Part shown: one piece after another, positions 52,149-60,335 of the stretch
How positions within the stretch are numbered: position 1 is the first letter of the stretch
How the letters are laid out: every line of letters starts with the position of its first letter
From: Candidatus Faecicola pullistercoris
Lineage (GTDB): Bacteria; Bacillota; Clostridia; Christensenellales; CAG-917
DNA length: 64,000 bases
Assembly: GCA_018714105.1 (NCBI GenBank)
Contig: DVNW01000003.1
Location: 38,321-102,320 of the forward strand
Reading direction: 5' to 3'
The notes under the pieces: generated by a model
Seen by the model: only the letters and a program-made list of their open reading frames with translations
The model's database searches: none
What the model was told of the DNA's origin: nothing
Program-made: the position numbers and the translations under genes

Positions 52149-52955
52149 ATGGAGTACATCTGGATTTCGGTTTTGTCCGCGGCGGTATCTGCGGCGGAAA
52201 TCGCTGTCGCTTACCGAATAAGAAACTGTCAGAAAACGTGCGTCGTGCTTGCGACTCTTTTCGCGCTTTACGCTCTTACGGCCAAAACGGTCGAATTCGC
52301 TTCTTACCGCATTAACGGTATTGCGCAGTATCCCGTGGAATTTTCGCACGTCTCCTATTTTGTTCTGGGGGCCGTCGCCCTGAGCGGAATAAAGGTTTTA
52401 AGGCCCTTTGCTTCATTCTGCGCCCTGCTTACGGGTACGGGGTATCTTATCGCGCTTATGCTTTCGCCTCAGTCTATGGCCACAGGATTCAGAAGTACGG
52501 GGTATTTTTTGCATTCGGTTTTCGTGCATAACTGTCTTTTTGCGGGCGGACTGCTGTTTATGCTGGGCGGAGACAGGTTCCGATATAAAAACTTTTATAT
52601 TTCGCTGGCGGGCTTTATATGTATACTCGGCTTTGCCGACCTCGTGCGCGCGGGCGTAATTTATAAAGACATTACTTATAAGGACGATATAATCCTTCTT
52701 AAAATAATGGACGGACGCATACTGGAATACGTTGTCGATCCGCAATCGCTCACTCCTGCTTTGAAGGGGATAGCCGTCGCCGCAATATTTGTTGCGGTAG
52801 TCGCGCTTATGGCCCTGATTTATTTCATCAGCAATAAAGTATGCGACAAAAGGCTGAAAAAACGGGGGGAAACTCCTCCTTTTAAAACGGATTTCGGGTT
52901 GGTGCCGCTTGCCGTTAAAATTTACGGCAGGGTAAAAGCTCGCACGAACATCTGA
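52149..52955 (+). CDS. YwaF/TMEM164-like integral membrane protein
   Basis: 268 residues with about seven hydrophobic segments. YPVEFSHVSYFVLGAVAL (about 60-77) and FLHSVFVHNCLFAGGLLFML (about 120-139) resemble the His-containing core of the YwaF/TIGR02206 membrane family, whose relatives include acyltransferase-like TMEM164. The function of bacterial members is not established. The C-terminal tail (about 232-268) is basic and cytoplasmic. GAGGG ribosome site. Single-gene unit; assignment tentative. Confidence 0.5.
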   Translation: MEYIWISVLSAAVSAAEIAVAYRIRNCQKTCVVLATLFALYALTAKTVEFASYRINGIAQYPVEFSHVSYFVLGAVALSGIKVLRPFASFCALLTGTGYLIALMLSPQSMATGFRSTGYFLHSVFVHNCLFAGGLLFMLGGDRFRYKNFYISLAGFICILGFADLVRAGVIYKDITYKDDIILLKIMDGRILEYVVDPQSLTPALKGIAVAAIFVAVVALMALIYFISNKVCDKRLKKRGETPPFKTDFGLVPLAVKIYGRVKARTNI

Positions 52956-52983
52956 CCGCCGCTTTATTTTTTTAACATAATTG

Positions 52984-53012
52984 TTGTAACGGCAACCGAA
53001 ATGTGCTATTAT
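52984..53012 (+). promoter_or_regulatory. Predicted promoter of the second sigma-factor operon
   Basis: TTGTAA (52984-52989) and TATTAT (53007-53012), spacer 17. It differs from the P1/P2 pair, so the operon is probably not under the first ECF sigma factor. Confidence 0.45.
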
Positions 53013-53055
53013 ATGTTTCGGATATAGTGTTATAATTTCAGGGACAGAGAGGGTT

Positions 53056-53625
53056 ATGCTGGATAAAGGCGCTAAAGAAAAGGTAAACGACTATATTTTA
53101 AGAATAAAACAGGGCGATACGGATTGCCTTGAGGACCTTTACGACATAATTTCCCCTTCAATCAAGTACATAGCTTACAAATACGCCGCAGACCTTAACG
53201 ACGTAGGCGATATCATGCAGGAATTCTGGATGGATATCGTGGGCATCTGCAGAAAATACAATTACGTAGGCAGCGGCTGCGCATACCTGTTCAAGGCTAT
53301 GGAAAACAAAAGCATCAATTATTACAACAGGAAGAAAAGCGAATATCTTTTACAGGATAAGTTTGCAAACGTGGACGCTTTCGTGTTTTATGCGGACGGC
53401 GCGCACGACAAGCTCGAACACAAGGAGACAGTGGAAAAGGTAAGCGCCTGTCTGAAAGAACTGACCGAACTCGAAAGGCTTGTCGTATGCGATATTTTCT
53501 TTATGGATAAGACCATACGGAGTATTTCGGCGGAGACGGGCATTTCCAAATCGACGATAGGCCGAATTAAAAACGGCGCCATGAAAAAGATGAAAAAACA
53601 ACTCGAAGAGTTTTATAAAGATTAA
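53056..53625 (+). CDS. Second ECF-like sigma factor
   Basis: 189 residues. Sigma-2 with DLNDVGDIMQEFWMDIVGIC (about 50-70), region 4 with LTELERLVVCDIFFMDKTIR and SISAETGISKSTIGRIKNGA (about 154-173) as helix-turn-helix. First gene of a three-gene unit with a secreted cysteine peptidase and a single-pass membrane protein. No classical anti-sigma gene is adjacent; the last gene of the unit is a candidate. Confidence 0.88.
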   Translation: MLDKGAKEKVNDYILRIKQGDTDCLEDLYDIISPSIKYIAYKYAADLNDVGDIMQEFWMDIVGICRKYNYVGSGCAYLFKAMENKSINYYNRKKSEYLLQDKFANVDAFVFYADGAHDKLEHKETVEKVSACLKELTELERLVVCDIFFMDKTIRSISAETGISKSTIGRIKNGAMKKMKKQLEEFYKD

Positions 53626-53644
53626 TTTTTAAAGGAGAGGCATT

Positions 53645-54499
53645 ATGGTTATCAGAAAAACGGGACTAATTATTTTGTTTGTGTTCGCTTTTGCGGCGGT
53701 AATACTTCCTTCGTTCGGACAGGGGCTTGCGGCCGAGGCCGGGGAGGCGGCCGGGTACTGCGACGACGCTTACGGCGAGGGGGTTTTGGTTGAAACACTC
53801 GTTACGGATATAGAATACGGCTCTATAAGCATATATTCGGAACACATAAACAACGGCTATCTGCCACAGTTTACCAACAACAACGAAAATCTTTCAAACG
53901 TATGCGCGAATATTCTGGGCGCGAATATCGTCGGCTATTACGACAGATATTACGAACAGCTTATACCCAACGCGTCGGCAGGCACGATGGCCGGGAATTA
54001 TTTCATGTATTACCCGATGTCGGTTAATTCTTTACAGAAACAAGCGGTTATAAACACGTTTTATAGCACTATGCAGACTAACGTAGGCCATTCGGGCACC
54101 ACGTTGGCAAATTTTAAAGCGGGTTTGGAATCCTACGTATCGGGAAAGGGACTTACCCTTACGTATAAGGACATGAGCATGAATAGAAGCATACTCGATT
54201 ACGGCGAGTGCTTCGAAACTTTCGAGAACGGTATTCCGCTTATCATGTTCCTTTCGGGATATAACAGGTGCGAATACTCCTATAACGGAGAGGTGTTCAG
54301 CATTACAAAAAGAATATATTCGGGCAATCATGCGGTTATGGTTTACGGAATAGAGTGGGTTTATTTCTATGATCATAACGGCAACATTATGTATACCGAA
54401 ATATTCCTCAACTTCATAGACGAGCAAGGTCATTCCAAATATCTTATCGCGTGCAGCGGACATCTCGATCATATCGAAGGCGTCATAATAAGCCAATAA
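53645..54499 (+). CDS. Secreted C39-like cysteine peptidase, putative
   Basis: 284 residues with a signal peptide (about 1-30, cleavage near GLAAEAG). The sequence NVCANILGANIVGYYDRYYE (about 84-103) matches the catalytic-Cys helix of C39-like papain-fold peptidases (usual CGP(T/A)A..N.L.YY, here with Val before Cys), and GNHAVMVYGIEWVYFYD (about 233-249) the catalytic His strand; the later Asn/Asp in FLNFIDEQGHSKYLI would fit the third residue. Mature protein acts outside the membrane. Encoded 20 bases after the sigma gene with AAGGAGAGG. Substrate unknown; a role in cleaving the adjacent membrane protein is a testable guess. Confidence 0.65.
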   Translation: MVIRKTGLIILFVFAFAAVILPSFGQGLAAEAGEAAGYCDDAYGEGVLVETLVTDIEYGSISIYSEHINNGYLPQFTNNNENLSNVCANILGANIVGYYDRYYEQLIPNASAGTMAGNYFMYYPMSVNSLQKQAVINTFYSTMQTNVGHSGTTLANFKAGLESYVSGKGLTLTYKDMSMNRSILDYGECFETFENGIPLIMFLSGYNRCEYSYNGEVFSITKRIYSGNHAVMVYGIEWVYFYDHNGNIMYTEIFLNFIDEQGHSKYLIACSGHLDHIEGVIISQ

Positions 54500-54511
54500 G
54501 GGGTTAGTATT

Positions 54512-55207
54512 ATGAGGAATAAAGAGTTTTATCGGGCGATAGGCGAATACAGAAGCGCGTTTAAAGGAGACGCGAAAAAAGAGCTTGCTTGCGTGGACTT
54601 GTCGGGCAGCGATTGCGTAAAAAGGAAATTCGCAAGCTATAAACGTCAGCGTAACGTGATTATTGCCGCCTGTCTGGCTGTTTGCCTTGTGCTTGCGGTA
54701 GCCCTCCCGATAGGGGTCGGCGTTGCGCGCAAAAGTCAAATAAATAATGATTACGGTATTGTTTCGGGTGATCGGGTATATTACCGCGATTCCGGCATAT
54801 TTTACAGGTTCATTACAAACAAAGACGACGTAAGAAACGTATATAACTTTAATTATCGACTGCTCGATGACGATTACGGCGACGGCCTGTTTATAGTTTT
54901 ATACGGCAACAAAAAAATTCCCGTAGGAATTCGGCAGTCGGTAATTTACGGCGAAGGAAATATTCATTCTTTAAGCATGTACGTTACCGATGAGAGAAAC
55001 TCGTTTACACCCGTAGACCTGTACGACTGTTTTATAGACAAAGCCGTTTACAACGGCACAGAGTTTACCTACATTGTTTGGTTGAGGAGCGGAGATACCG
55101 TACATTATAAGATAAAATACGTGGAAAACGGCGTAAAATATTGTCTGTATTCTGCCGGCTCGGCCGACCATACTCCCGTAGACGTGCTCGAAAAAGTGTT
55201 CGGATAA
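54512..55207 (+). CDS. Single-pass membrane protein, candidate anti-sigma/sensor
   Basis: 231 residues. Charged cytoplasmic segment (1-48), one membrane helix (about 49-73, VIIAACLAVCLVLAVALPIGVGVA) and a beta-rich external domain (about 75-231) with FTPVDLYDCFIDKAVYNGTE. No family recognised and no zinc anti-sigma motif. Its topology (short inner part, external sensor) and its place after a sigma factor and an exported peptidase suggest the anti-sigma role, but nothing in the sequence proves it. GGGGTTAG-type weak ribosome site. Terminator follows. Confidence 0.6.
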   Translation: MRNKEFYRAIGEYRSAFKGDAKKELACVDLSGSDCVKRKFASYKRQRNVIIAACLAVCLVLAVALPIGVGVARKSQINNDYGIVSGDRVYYRDSGIFYRFITNKDDVRNVYNFNYRLLDDDYGDGLFIVLYGNKKIPVGIRQSVIYGEGNIHSLSMYVTDERNSFTPVDLYDCFIDKAVYNGTEFTYIVWLRSGDTVHYKIKYVENGVKYCLYSAGSADHTPVDVLEKVFG

Positions 55208-55255
55208 AGCCTGCGGATAAGGCCGCGGCAAGCGTCAGGGGAAACGTAACGTCAT

Positions 55256-55287
55256 AAAAAAGGGACTATGAGAAAGTCCCTTTTTTT
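55256..55287 (+). terminator. Terminator after the second sigma operon
   Basis: AAAAAAGGGACT and AGTCCCTTTTTT, 12-bp stem with a 7-base loop and T-run. Confidence 0.93.
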
Positions 55288-55298
55288 GTTAAAAACCC

Positions 55299-55327
55299 TT
55301 GACTGAAATACGAATTCGTATTATACT
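55299..55327 (+). promoter_or_regulatory. Autoregulated MarR promoter with perfect operator
   Basis: TTGACT (55299-55304) and TATACT (55322-55327), spacer 17. The spacer is almost filled by the perfect palindrome AATACGAATTCGTATT (55307-55322), and a further AATACGAA half-site lies at about 55331-55338. Confidence 0.85.
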
Positions 55328-55359
55328 TGAAATACGAAAAGGGATTTCAAGAGGTTTTT

Positions 55360-55821
55360 ATGAATCGCAACGAATTTTTCACGCGGCTTGCGCTTGCAGT
55401 TTACAAACTCGACGGCGCATACGATTATTTTGCCAAGGGAGGCGGGGTAAAGCCTAACCTTATGTGGCTTCTTTACGCCCTCAACGACGGCAAAAAACAC
55501 ACCCAGGTGCAGATATGCGACCAATGGCTGTTTCCCAGGTCTACCGTAAACACTTTGGTCAAACAGTGCGAAAGCGAAGGGTTAGTCGCCCTTTGCAAGA
55601 TAGAGGGTGAAAAAAGAGAAATGCAGGTTGTGCTGACCGAAAAAGGAAGGGCGTTCGCCGACAAGATACTCGAGCCCGTTTACCGTGCAGAACAGCAGCT
55701 TTTCGACGGATACCTGGCAAAGAACGGATATTCTTTTCTGGAAGAGCTTGAAAAATTCGGCGAGCAAACGGAAAAACTTTTCGCGCGTATTAACAAAGTC
55801 CATTTAAAAGAAGGTGATTGA
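55360..55821 (+). CDS. MarR-family transcriptional regulator
   Basis: 153 residues from ATG 55360 (AAGAGGT upstream; an earlier in-frame start would lie on the promoter -10). Winged-helix MarR: QVQICDQWLFPRSTVNTLVK (recognition region, about 50-69), KQCESEGLVAL, then the wing KIEGEKREMQVVLTEKGRA. Helical dimerisation ends on both sides. The perfect palindrome in its promoter is the probable operator, so it represses itself and the three downstream redox genes until a ligand or an oxidant binds. No conserved OhrR-type N-terminal Cys is visible. Confidence 0.92.
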   Translation: MNRNEFFTRLALAVYKLDGAYDYFAKGGGVKPNLMWLLYALNDGKKHTQVQICDQWLFPRSTVNTLVKQCESEGLVALCKIEGEKREMQVVLTEKGRAFADKILEPVYRAEQQLFDGYLAKNGYSFLEELEKFGEQTEKLFARINKVHLKEGD

Positions 55822-56592
55822 ATGACTGAAAAACAAACCGCGGGCAGAGACGCGCTAAGCGGCTTTGCCGACGAGTTCGCCCGTCTTAACGACGACGTGC
55901 TTTTCGGAGAGGAATGGGCAAGGACGGACAAACTGTCTTTAAGGGACAGGTCGCTGGTTACCGTCGTGTCGCTTGTGGCACAGGGAATAACGGATTCTTC
56001 GCTGGAATATCACTTCAAAACAGCCCTGAAAAACGGAATCACGCGAGAGGAAATTGCCGAAATCCTCACGCACGCGGCTTTTTACGTCGGTTGGCCCAAA
56101 GTATGGCCCGCCCTCAGAACGGCAAAGGGTATATGGCCCGTGTCCGAAAAAGAAAACGAAGACCTGAAAAACCATTTGAAAAGTATGATTTTCCCGCTCG
56201 GCGCGCCCAACAAGGCTTATGCAGAATATTTTACGGGAAACAGTTATCTTGCGCCTCTCGCAACCCGGGGGATTTCGGTATGCAACGTAACTTTCGAGCC
56301 TGCTTGCCGAAATAACTGGCACATACACAAAGCCGACAAGGGCGGCGGACAAATTCTGATTTGCGTGGCGGGGCGCGGACTGTATCGGGAATGGGGACAT
56401 GAAGCCGTAATACTCGGGCCTGGCGATACCGTCAGCATCAAACCCGGCATAAAGCACTGGCACGGAGCGACAAAACACAGCTGGTTTTCGCATTTGGCCG
56501 TGGAAATACCGGGAGAAAACGCTTGTTCGGAGTGGCTTGAAGCGGTCGGCGACGACGAATACGATAAAGCAAATAAAGGAGAAAGTTTATGA
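55822..56592 (+). CDS. Carboxymuconolactone decarboxylase-like/cupin fusion protein
   Basis: 256 residues, two domains. Residues about 20-110 form a CMD (AhpD-like) domain: LSLRDRSLVTVVSLVAQGI, TREEIAEILTHAAFYVGWPK; the AhpD CxxC pair is absent, so it is not a typical peroxidase reductase. Residues about 140-245 form a cupin with metal His in NNWHIHKADKGGGQIL and GIKHWHGA, and GPGDTVSIKPG. Such fusions are widely found beside flavodoxins and aldo/keto reductases; their reaction is not known. The start follows the MarR stop directly; ATGA overlap with the flavodoxin. Confidence 0.88.
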   Translation: MTEKQTAGRDALSGFADEFARLNDDVLFGEEWARTDKLSLRDRSLVTVVSLVAQGITDSSLEYHFKTALKNGITREEIAEILTHAAFYVGWPKVWPALRTAKGIWPVSEKENEDLKNHLKSMIFPLGAPNKAYAEYFTGNSYLAPLATRGISVCNVTFEPACRNNWHIHKADKGGGQILICVAGRGLYREWGHEAVILGPGDTVSIKPGIKHWHGATKHSWFSHLAVEIPGENACSEWLEAVGDDEYDKANKGESL

Positions 56593-57065
56593 AAAAAGCC
56601 TTGGTAGCTTATTTTTCGGCTTCCGGAGTAACGGCAAGGCTTGCCGAAAAACTTGCGGAAGCGGCAAATGCAGATATTTACGAAATTCAGCCCGAAACGC
56701 CTTATACGGCGGCCGACCTTGACTGGACAAATCCGCTCAGCCGCAGCAGCGTGGAAATGAAGAATCCGTCTTTCCGCCCGCCAATGCGCGGAAAAGCTGC
56801 GAGCGTATCCGATTACGAGGTTATTTTTGTAGGGTTTCCCATATGGTGGTACGTTGCCCCCACAATAATAAATACATTTCTGGAGAGCTGCGATTTAAGA
56901 GGCAAAACGGTTGTACCGTTTGCCACGTCGGGAGGTAGCGGCATGGGTAACACCGCGGAAAATCTAAAGCCTTCATGCAGGGGAGCCACAGTGCTTAAAG
57001 GTAAAAGATTTTCAGCAAACGCTGACTTAAACGAACTTAAACAATGGTTAAAAAGTATATTATAA
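56589..57065 (+). CDS. Flavodoxin
   Basis: 158 residues, FMN-binding flavodoxin-like fold. Phosphate loop YFSASGVTARLAEKLAE (about 9-25), isoalloxazine loop VGFPIWWYVAPTIINTFLES (about 81-100) and ATSGGSGMGNTAENL. Matches the 'flavodoxin_4' type often found in such operons, where it may act as a quinone or electrophile reductase rather than an electron shuttle. Third gene of the MarR unit. Confidence 0.9.
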   Translation: MKKALVAYFSASGVTARLAEKLAEAANADIYEIQPETPYTAADLDWTNPLSRSSVEMKNPSFRPPMRGKAASVSDYEVIFVGFPIWWYVAPTIINTFLESCDLRGKTVVPFATSGGSGMGNTAENLKPSCRGATVLKGKRFSANADLNELKQWLKSIL

Positions 57066-57102
57066 TATAATAAAATATCGAAATTGTAAAAAGGTAAACA
57101 TT

Positions 57103-58086
57103 ATGGAATATGCGAGACTGGGAAACAGCGATATAGAAGTATCAAAACTCTGTCTGGGCTGCATGAGCTTCGGCGACCCCGCAAGCAATATGCACGCCTG
57201 GACTTTAAGTCCGGGCGAAAGCGAAAAAATTATCAGACATGCTCTCGATCTGGGCATAAACTTTTTCGATACGGCCAACAGCTATTCGGCCGGTACGAGT
57301 GAGGAATATCTCGGCAGAGCTATAAAAAGAAACGCAGTAAGGGACAAAGTAGTGCTTGCGTCAAAAGTGTATTATAACGAGGGCGCGCTGTCGGCAGGGG
57401 CGATTGAAAGAGAGATAGAAGGCACGCTCAAACGTCTCGGGACGGACTACCTCGATCTCTACATAATTCACCGTTTCGATTATAACACGCCTGTGGAAGA
57501 AACGCTGTATGCTCTCGACAAACTTGTAAAAGCGGGCAAGGTAAGGGCTCTGGGGGCTTCGGCCATGTTCGGGTATCAGTTTCACAATCTTCAAGCAGCC
57601 GCCGAGAAAAACGGCCTGACAGGGTTTGTTTCGATGCAGAACCATTACAATCCGCTTTACCGTGAGGACGAAAGAGAGCTTATTCCCGTTTGCAGGCAGT
57701 ACGGCGTTTCGCTTACGCCTTACAGTCCGCTTGCCGCGGGGCGGGTAGCCCGCGCCGAACTCGATTACCAAAGCGAGAGAAGGCAGACCGACAAAATAGC
57801 ACGGGCAAAATACGATAACGGCATTCCCGAAGATGGGGTGATTGTGGCCAGAATCAAAGAGCTTGCCGACAGATACGGCGCAAGCATGACGCAGATTGCT
57901 TTGGCATGGCATTTCGCGAAAGGTGTAACGGCCCCCGTGGTAGGAGCGACAAAGGAAAAGTATCTCGACGACGCGGCGGGCGCGTTTGACGTAAAACTTA
58001 CAAAAGAAGACGCGGATTATATAGACGAGCGTTACGTACCACACAGACTTACAGGAGTAATTCTTCCGCCGTCCGTAATAAGATAA
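57103..58086 (+). CDS. Aldo/keto reductase
   Basis: 327 residues, NADPH-dependent carbonyl reductase fold. Catalytic tetrad readable: Asp in INFFDTANSYSAGTSEEYLG (about 52), Tyr in the same segment (about 57), Lys in VLASKVYYNEG (about 88) and His in YIIHRFDYNTPV (about 126). The C-terminal cofactor region includes SPLAAGRVAR and APVVGATKEKYLDDA. The family reduces aldehydes and ketones; with the CMD-cupin and flavodoxin it fits electrophile or quinone detoxification. Gap of 37 bases after the flavodoxin. Confidence 0.94.
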   Translation: MEYARLGNSDIEVSKLCLGCMSFGDPASNMHAWTLSPGESEKIIRHALDLGINFFDTANSYSAGTSEEYLGRAIKRNAVRDKVVLASKVYYNEGALSAGAIEREIEGTLKRLGTDYLDLYIIHRFDYNTPVEETLYALDKLVKAGKVRALGASAMFGYQFHNLQAAAEKNGLTGFVSMQNHYNPLYREDERELIPVCRQYGVSLTPYSPLAAGRVARAELDYQSERRQTDKIARAKYDNGIPEDGVIVARIKELADRYGASMTQIALAWHFAKGVTAPVVGATKEKYLDDAAGAFDVKLTKEDADYIDERYVPHRLTGVILPPSVIR

Positions 58087-58093
58087 GCAATAA

Positions 58094-58124
58094 AAAAGCG
58101 CGCAGTATATGCGCGCTTTTATTT
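58094..58124 (+). terminator. Terminator after the aldo/keto reductase
   Basis: AAAAGCGCGCA-GTATA-TGCGCGCTTTT, then ATTTT. Confidence 0.9.
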
Positions 58125-58144
58125 TCACGGTTTTTCAAAAAAGG

Positions 58145-58984
58145 TTATTCTTCCGAGGCGGGGAAAACTGTATTCAGAAGCGCTTCGGAATCAATAATTT
58201 CGCCGTATCCTATAAACACGTCTTTCATGCGGCAGCTTTTTCTGCCGTCAAGTTTGTAGTATACTTTTTTAGCCAGTTCTCTCGAAGAATAATATATTGT
58301 ATAGACTTCGTCCGTATCCTCGTTGGTAGCGGTAAATCCCTGAGAGGCGCGGGTGAAAAAATAACCTCCCGGCTCAAAAGGATTGTTAAACCCCAACAGT
58401 TCGTCCGATTCGAGTTCTCTTACGGTAAAACCGTAATTTATAAATTCCTGTTTTATGGATTCGTATTCGGCCTGCCGTGCGCTGCTGACGATACCGTCGA
58501 GTCTTTCGTGTATGGCTTTTGCTTTTTCCTCGGTGGAATCCGCCGTGCGTCGGGCGTTTGCCATGTTATGATAAGACCATTCGGTTGCGGAATACGTATT
58601 CGTCTTTTTGCCGTCGCTGTCGGTGTAAGTGCCTATGGTGCCGAGTGCGTACGCCATAGTGGTTTCCGTTTTCTTGAAGAACTGCTTGCGCAAAACCGTC
58701 AGGGTGAAGATATAATCGTATTCGAATTCCCATTTACTCTGAACAAGAATTTTGCTGTCGGTGGTAAAATTATCGTTAATGCTTTTTATTTCGTTTACTA
58801 TAAGGTCGATATCCTCTTTGCCCAGTTCGAAAGTGTAACCGTCGTTGCACGTTACGGTAATTGCAGTAACTTCGGAATCTTCTTCTAGCGAGTAAGGCTT
58901 GTCGAGACCGAAACTGCACGCCGTAAGCGTAAGCATGCTGAACGCTAAAACAATCAATAAAAATGCAGCTGAAAGTTTTTTCAT
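58145..58984 (-). CDS. Lipoprotein of unknown function
   Basis: 279 residues from ATG 58984 (AAAGGGGG upstream; the frame extends but without a site). Signal peptide with lipobox MLTLTAC, Cys at 23. The mature part begins acidic, contains a mixed alpha/beta region with YDYIFTLTVLRKQFFKKTET and TYSATEWSYHNMANARRTAD, and no family I can name. Minus-strand promoter TTTACA (59082-59087) / TATAAT (59059-59064), spacer 17. Convergent with the MarR operon, divergent from the ABC exporter. Confidence 0.8.
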   Translation of the reverse strand: MKKLSAAFLLIVLAFSMLTLTACSFGLDKPYSLEEDSEVTAITVTCNDGYTFELGKEDIDLIVNEIKSINDNFTTDSKILVQSKWEFEYDYIFTLTVLRKQFFKKTETTMAYALGTIGTYTDSDGKKTNTYSATEWSYHNMANARRTADSTEEKAKAIHERLDGIVSSARQAEYESIKQEFINYGFTVRELESDELLGFNNPFEPGGYFFTRASQGFTATNEDTDEVYTIYYSSRELAKKVYYKLDGRKSCRMKDVFIGYGEIIDSEALLNTVFPASEE

Positions 58985-59176
58985 AGTAACCCCCTTTATA
59001 TTATAACGCGGAGCGGGTTTTTTATGAGTCAACCCGTGGTAAGCATTACTGTATTTATATTATAACACAAAAATAACCGTTTGTAAAATAATGTTTTTTA
59101 AGCGTGCATGAGCCATTGTGCGGGCGAAGCGTCCTTAGCCGCAGGATAAGCGCTCTGAAAATTTTAATTATATATA

Positions 59177-59206
59177 TTGACAATATTAAGTCGGGTTATT
59201 TATAAT
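59177..59206 (+). promoter_or_regulatory. Promoter of the ABC exporter operon
   Basis: TTGACA (59177-59182) and TATAAT (59201-59206), spacer 18, about 35 bases before the first gene's GTG start. Confidence 0.78.
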
Positions 59207-59240
59207 TGAATTACAGGCAAAAGGGAGGGGGATTTATTCG

Positions 59241-60335
59241 GTGGCGTATTTCAAGCCTTTCAGCTACTTGTTCAGAAAAAATATAGCGTATGCCGTGTGT
59301 CTGGTGCTTCTGATAGTGTTCAGCGTATATTGCCTGTACGTTTCCTACTTATACAAACAAAATGCCGAGCTGCCCCTTTCCGCCCTTTTAAAGGCGGAAG
59401 GATTTGCCGAGCTGTATTACAGCGTCAAACCCGGCGGAGAAGACGCCGAAAAAATAAAAAGCGCCGCCCGGGACGGGGCCGAAGTGTTCGGAATAACTGC
59501 GTTTTTCGGTTCGTGTCGGGGATACGGCATAAGCCCCGAGCTGTTTGCGGTAATACCGTACGTGCTTTCGGAGGGCGAGGTAAGAAATTCCGAAAACGGT
59601 ACGATTTACGGTCTCGCGCGGGCGGACAGCGGATACAAAGTGGGACAGACTGCGGATTTTAACGGTATAAAAGTCGAGATATCGGGGATACTTGCGGACA
59701 ATTCACTCATAGCGGATTTCGGCAAGGGCGGCTCGCCTTTTACGGCGGAGCTGCTGTTTTCCTCCGCAAAAGAAGAAGGCTCTCCCTTTGTATGTTTTCC
59801 TTATTCCGCGGACGACAACCTTCCTTATGCGGGATACATCTCATTAAACGGTGCACTGTCGGCAGAAGATTTTACGGCGTCTTTTTCGGAGAACGCCACA
59901 GTTCTGACCATCGAAACGATATGCGATAATACCCGTAAAATGACAAACGAAACGTTTACCGTGTTTTATCCCCTGATCGTTGCGTCGGCGGCACTGCTTC
60001 TGATAGCGCTTATATCGCTTTCGCTGTTTATTTTCGAAAACAACAAAAAATATTTCGGCATAGTGTTAAGCACGGGAGCCGGGAAAGGACATATATACCT
60101 GTCCGTCGCGGCTTTGCATCTCGTAATATGTCTGACGGCAGGGCTTTTTGTTCTGATAACCCGGGGCGCGGTTACCGATACCTTCTTTGCGGGAAATCTG
60201 TATTACGAAAAAGGAATGATGGCACCCGTATACGCGGGTTATGCCGGCGCTTATATGATTATATCTTCGGGAATTACATTTCTGAAACTTTATAATAACG
60301 ACACGGAAACGCTTTTAAGGAGAGAGATATTATGA
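59241..60335 (+). CDS. FtsX/MacB-like ABC permease 1
   Basis: 364 residues, GTG start after GGGAGGGGG. One N-terminal membrane helix (about 14-34), an about 200-residue external domain, then three helices (about 248-272, 290-314 and 330-350): the MacB/FtsX plan of four helices per half. The conserved pattern between helices (NNKKYFGIVLSTGAGKGHIY) matches the cytoplasmic loop that contacts the ATPase in FtsX-type proteins. First of three permeases of one operon; its ATPase is the third gene. ATGA overlap with the next. Confidence 0.8.
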   Translation: MAYFKPFSYLFRKNIAYAVCLVLLIVFSVYCLYVSYLYKQNAELPLSALLKAEGFAELYYSVKPGGEDAEKIKSAARDGAEVFGITAFFGSCRGYGISPELFAVIPYVLSEGEVRNSENGTIYGLARADSGYKVGQTADFNGIKVEISGILADNSLIADFGKGGSPFTAELLFSSAKEEGSPFVCFPYSADDNLPYAGYISLNGALSAEDFTASFSENATVLTIETICDNTRKMTNETFTVFYPLIVASAALLLIALISLSLFIFENNKKYFGIVLSTGAGKGHIYLSVAALHLVICLTAGLFVLITRGAVTDTFFAGNLYYEKGMMAPVYAGYAGAYMIISSGITFLKLYNNDTETLLRREIL

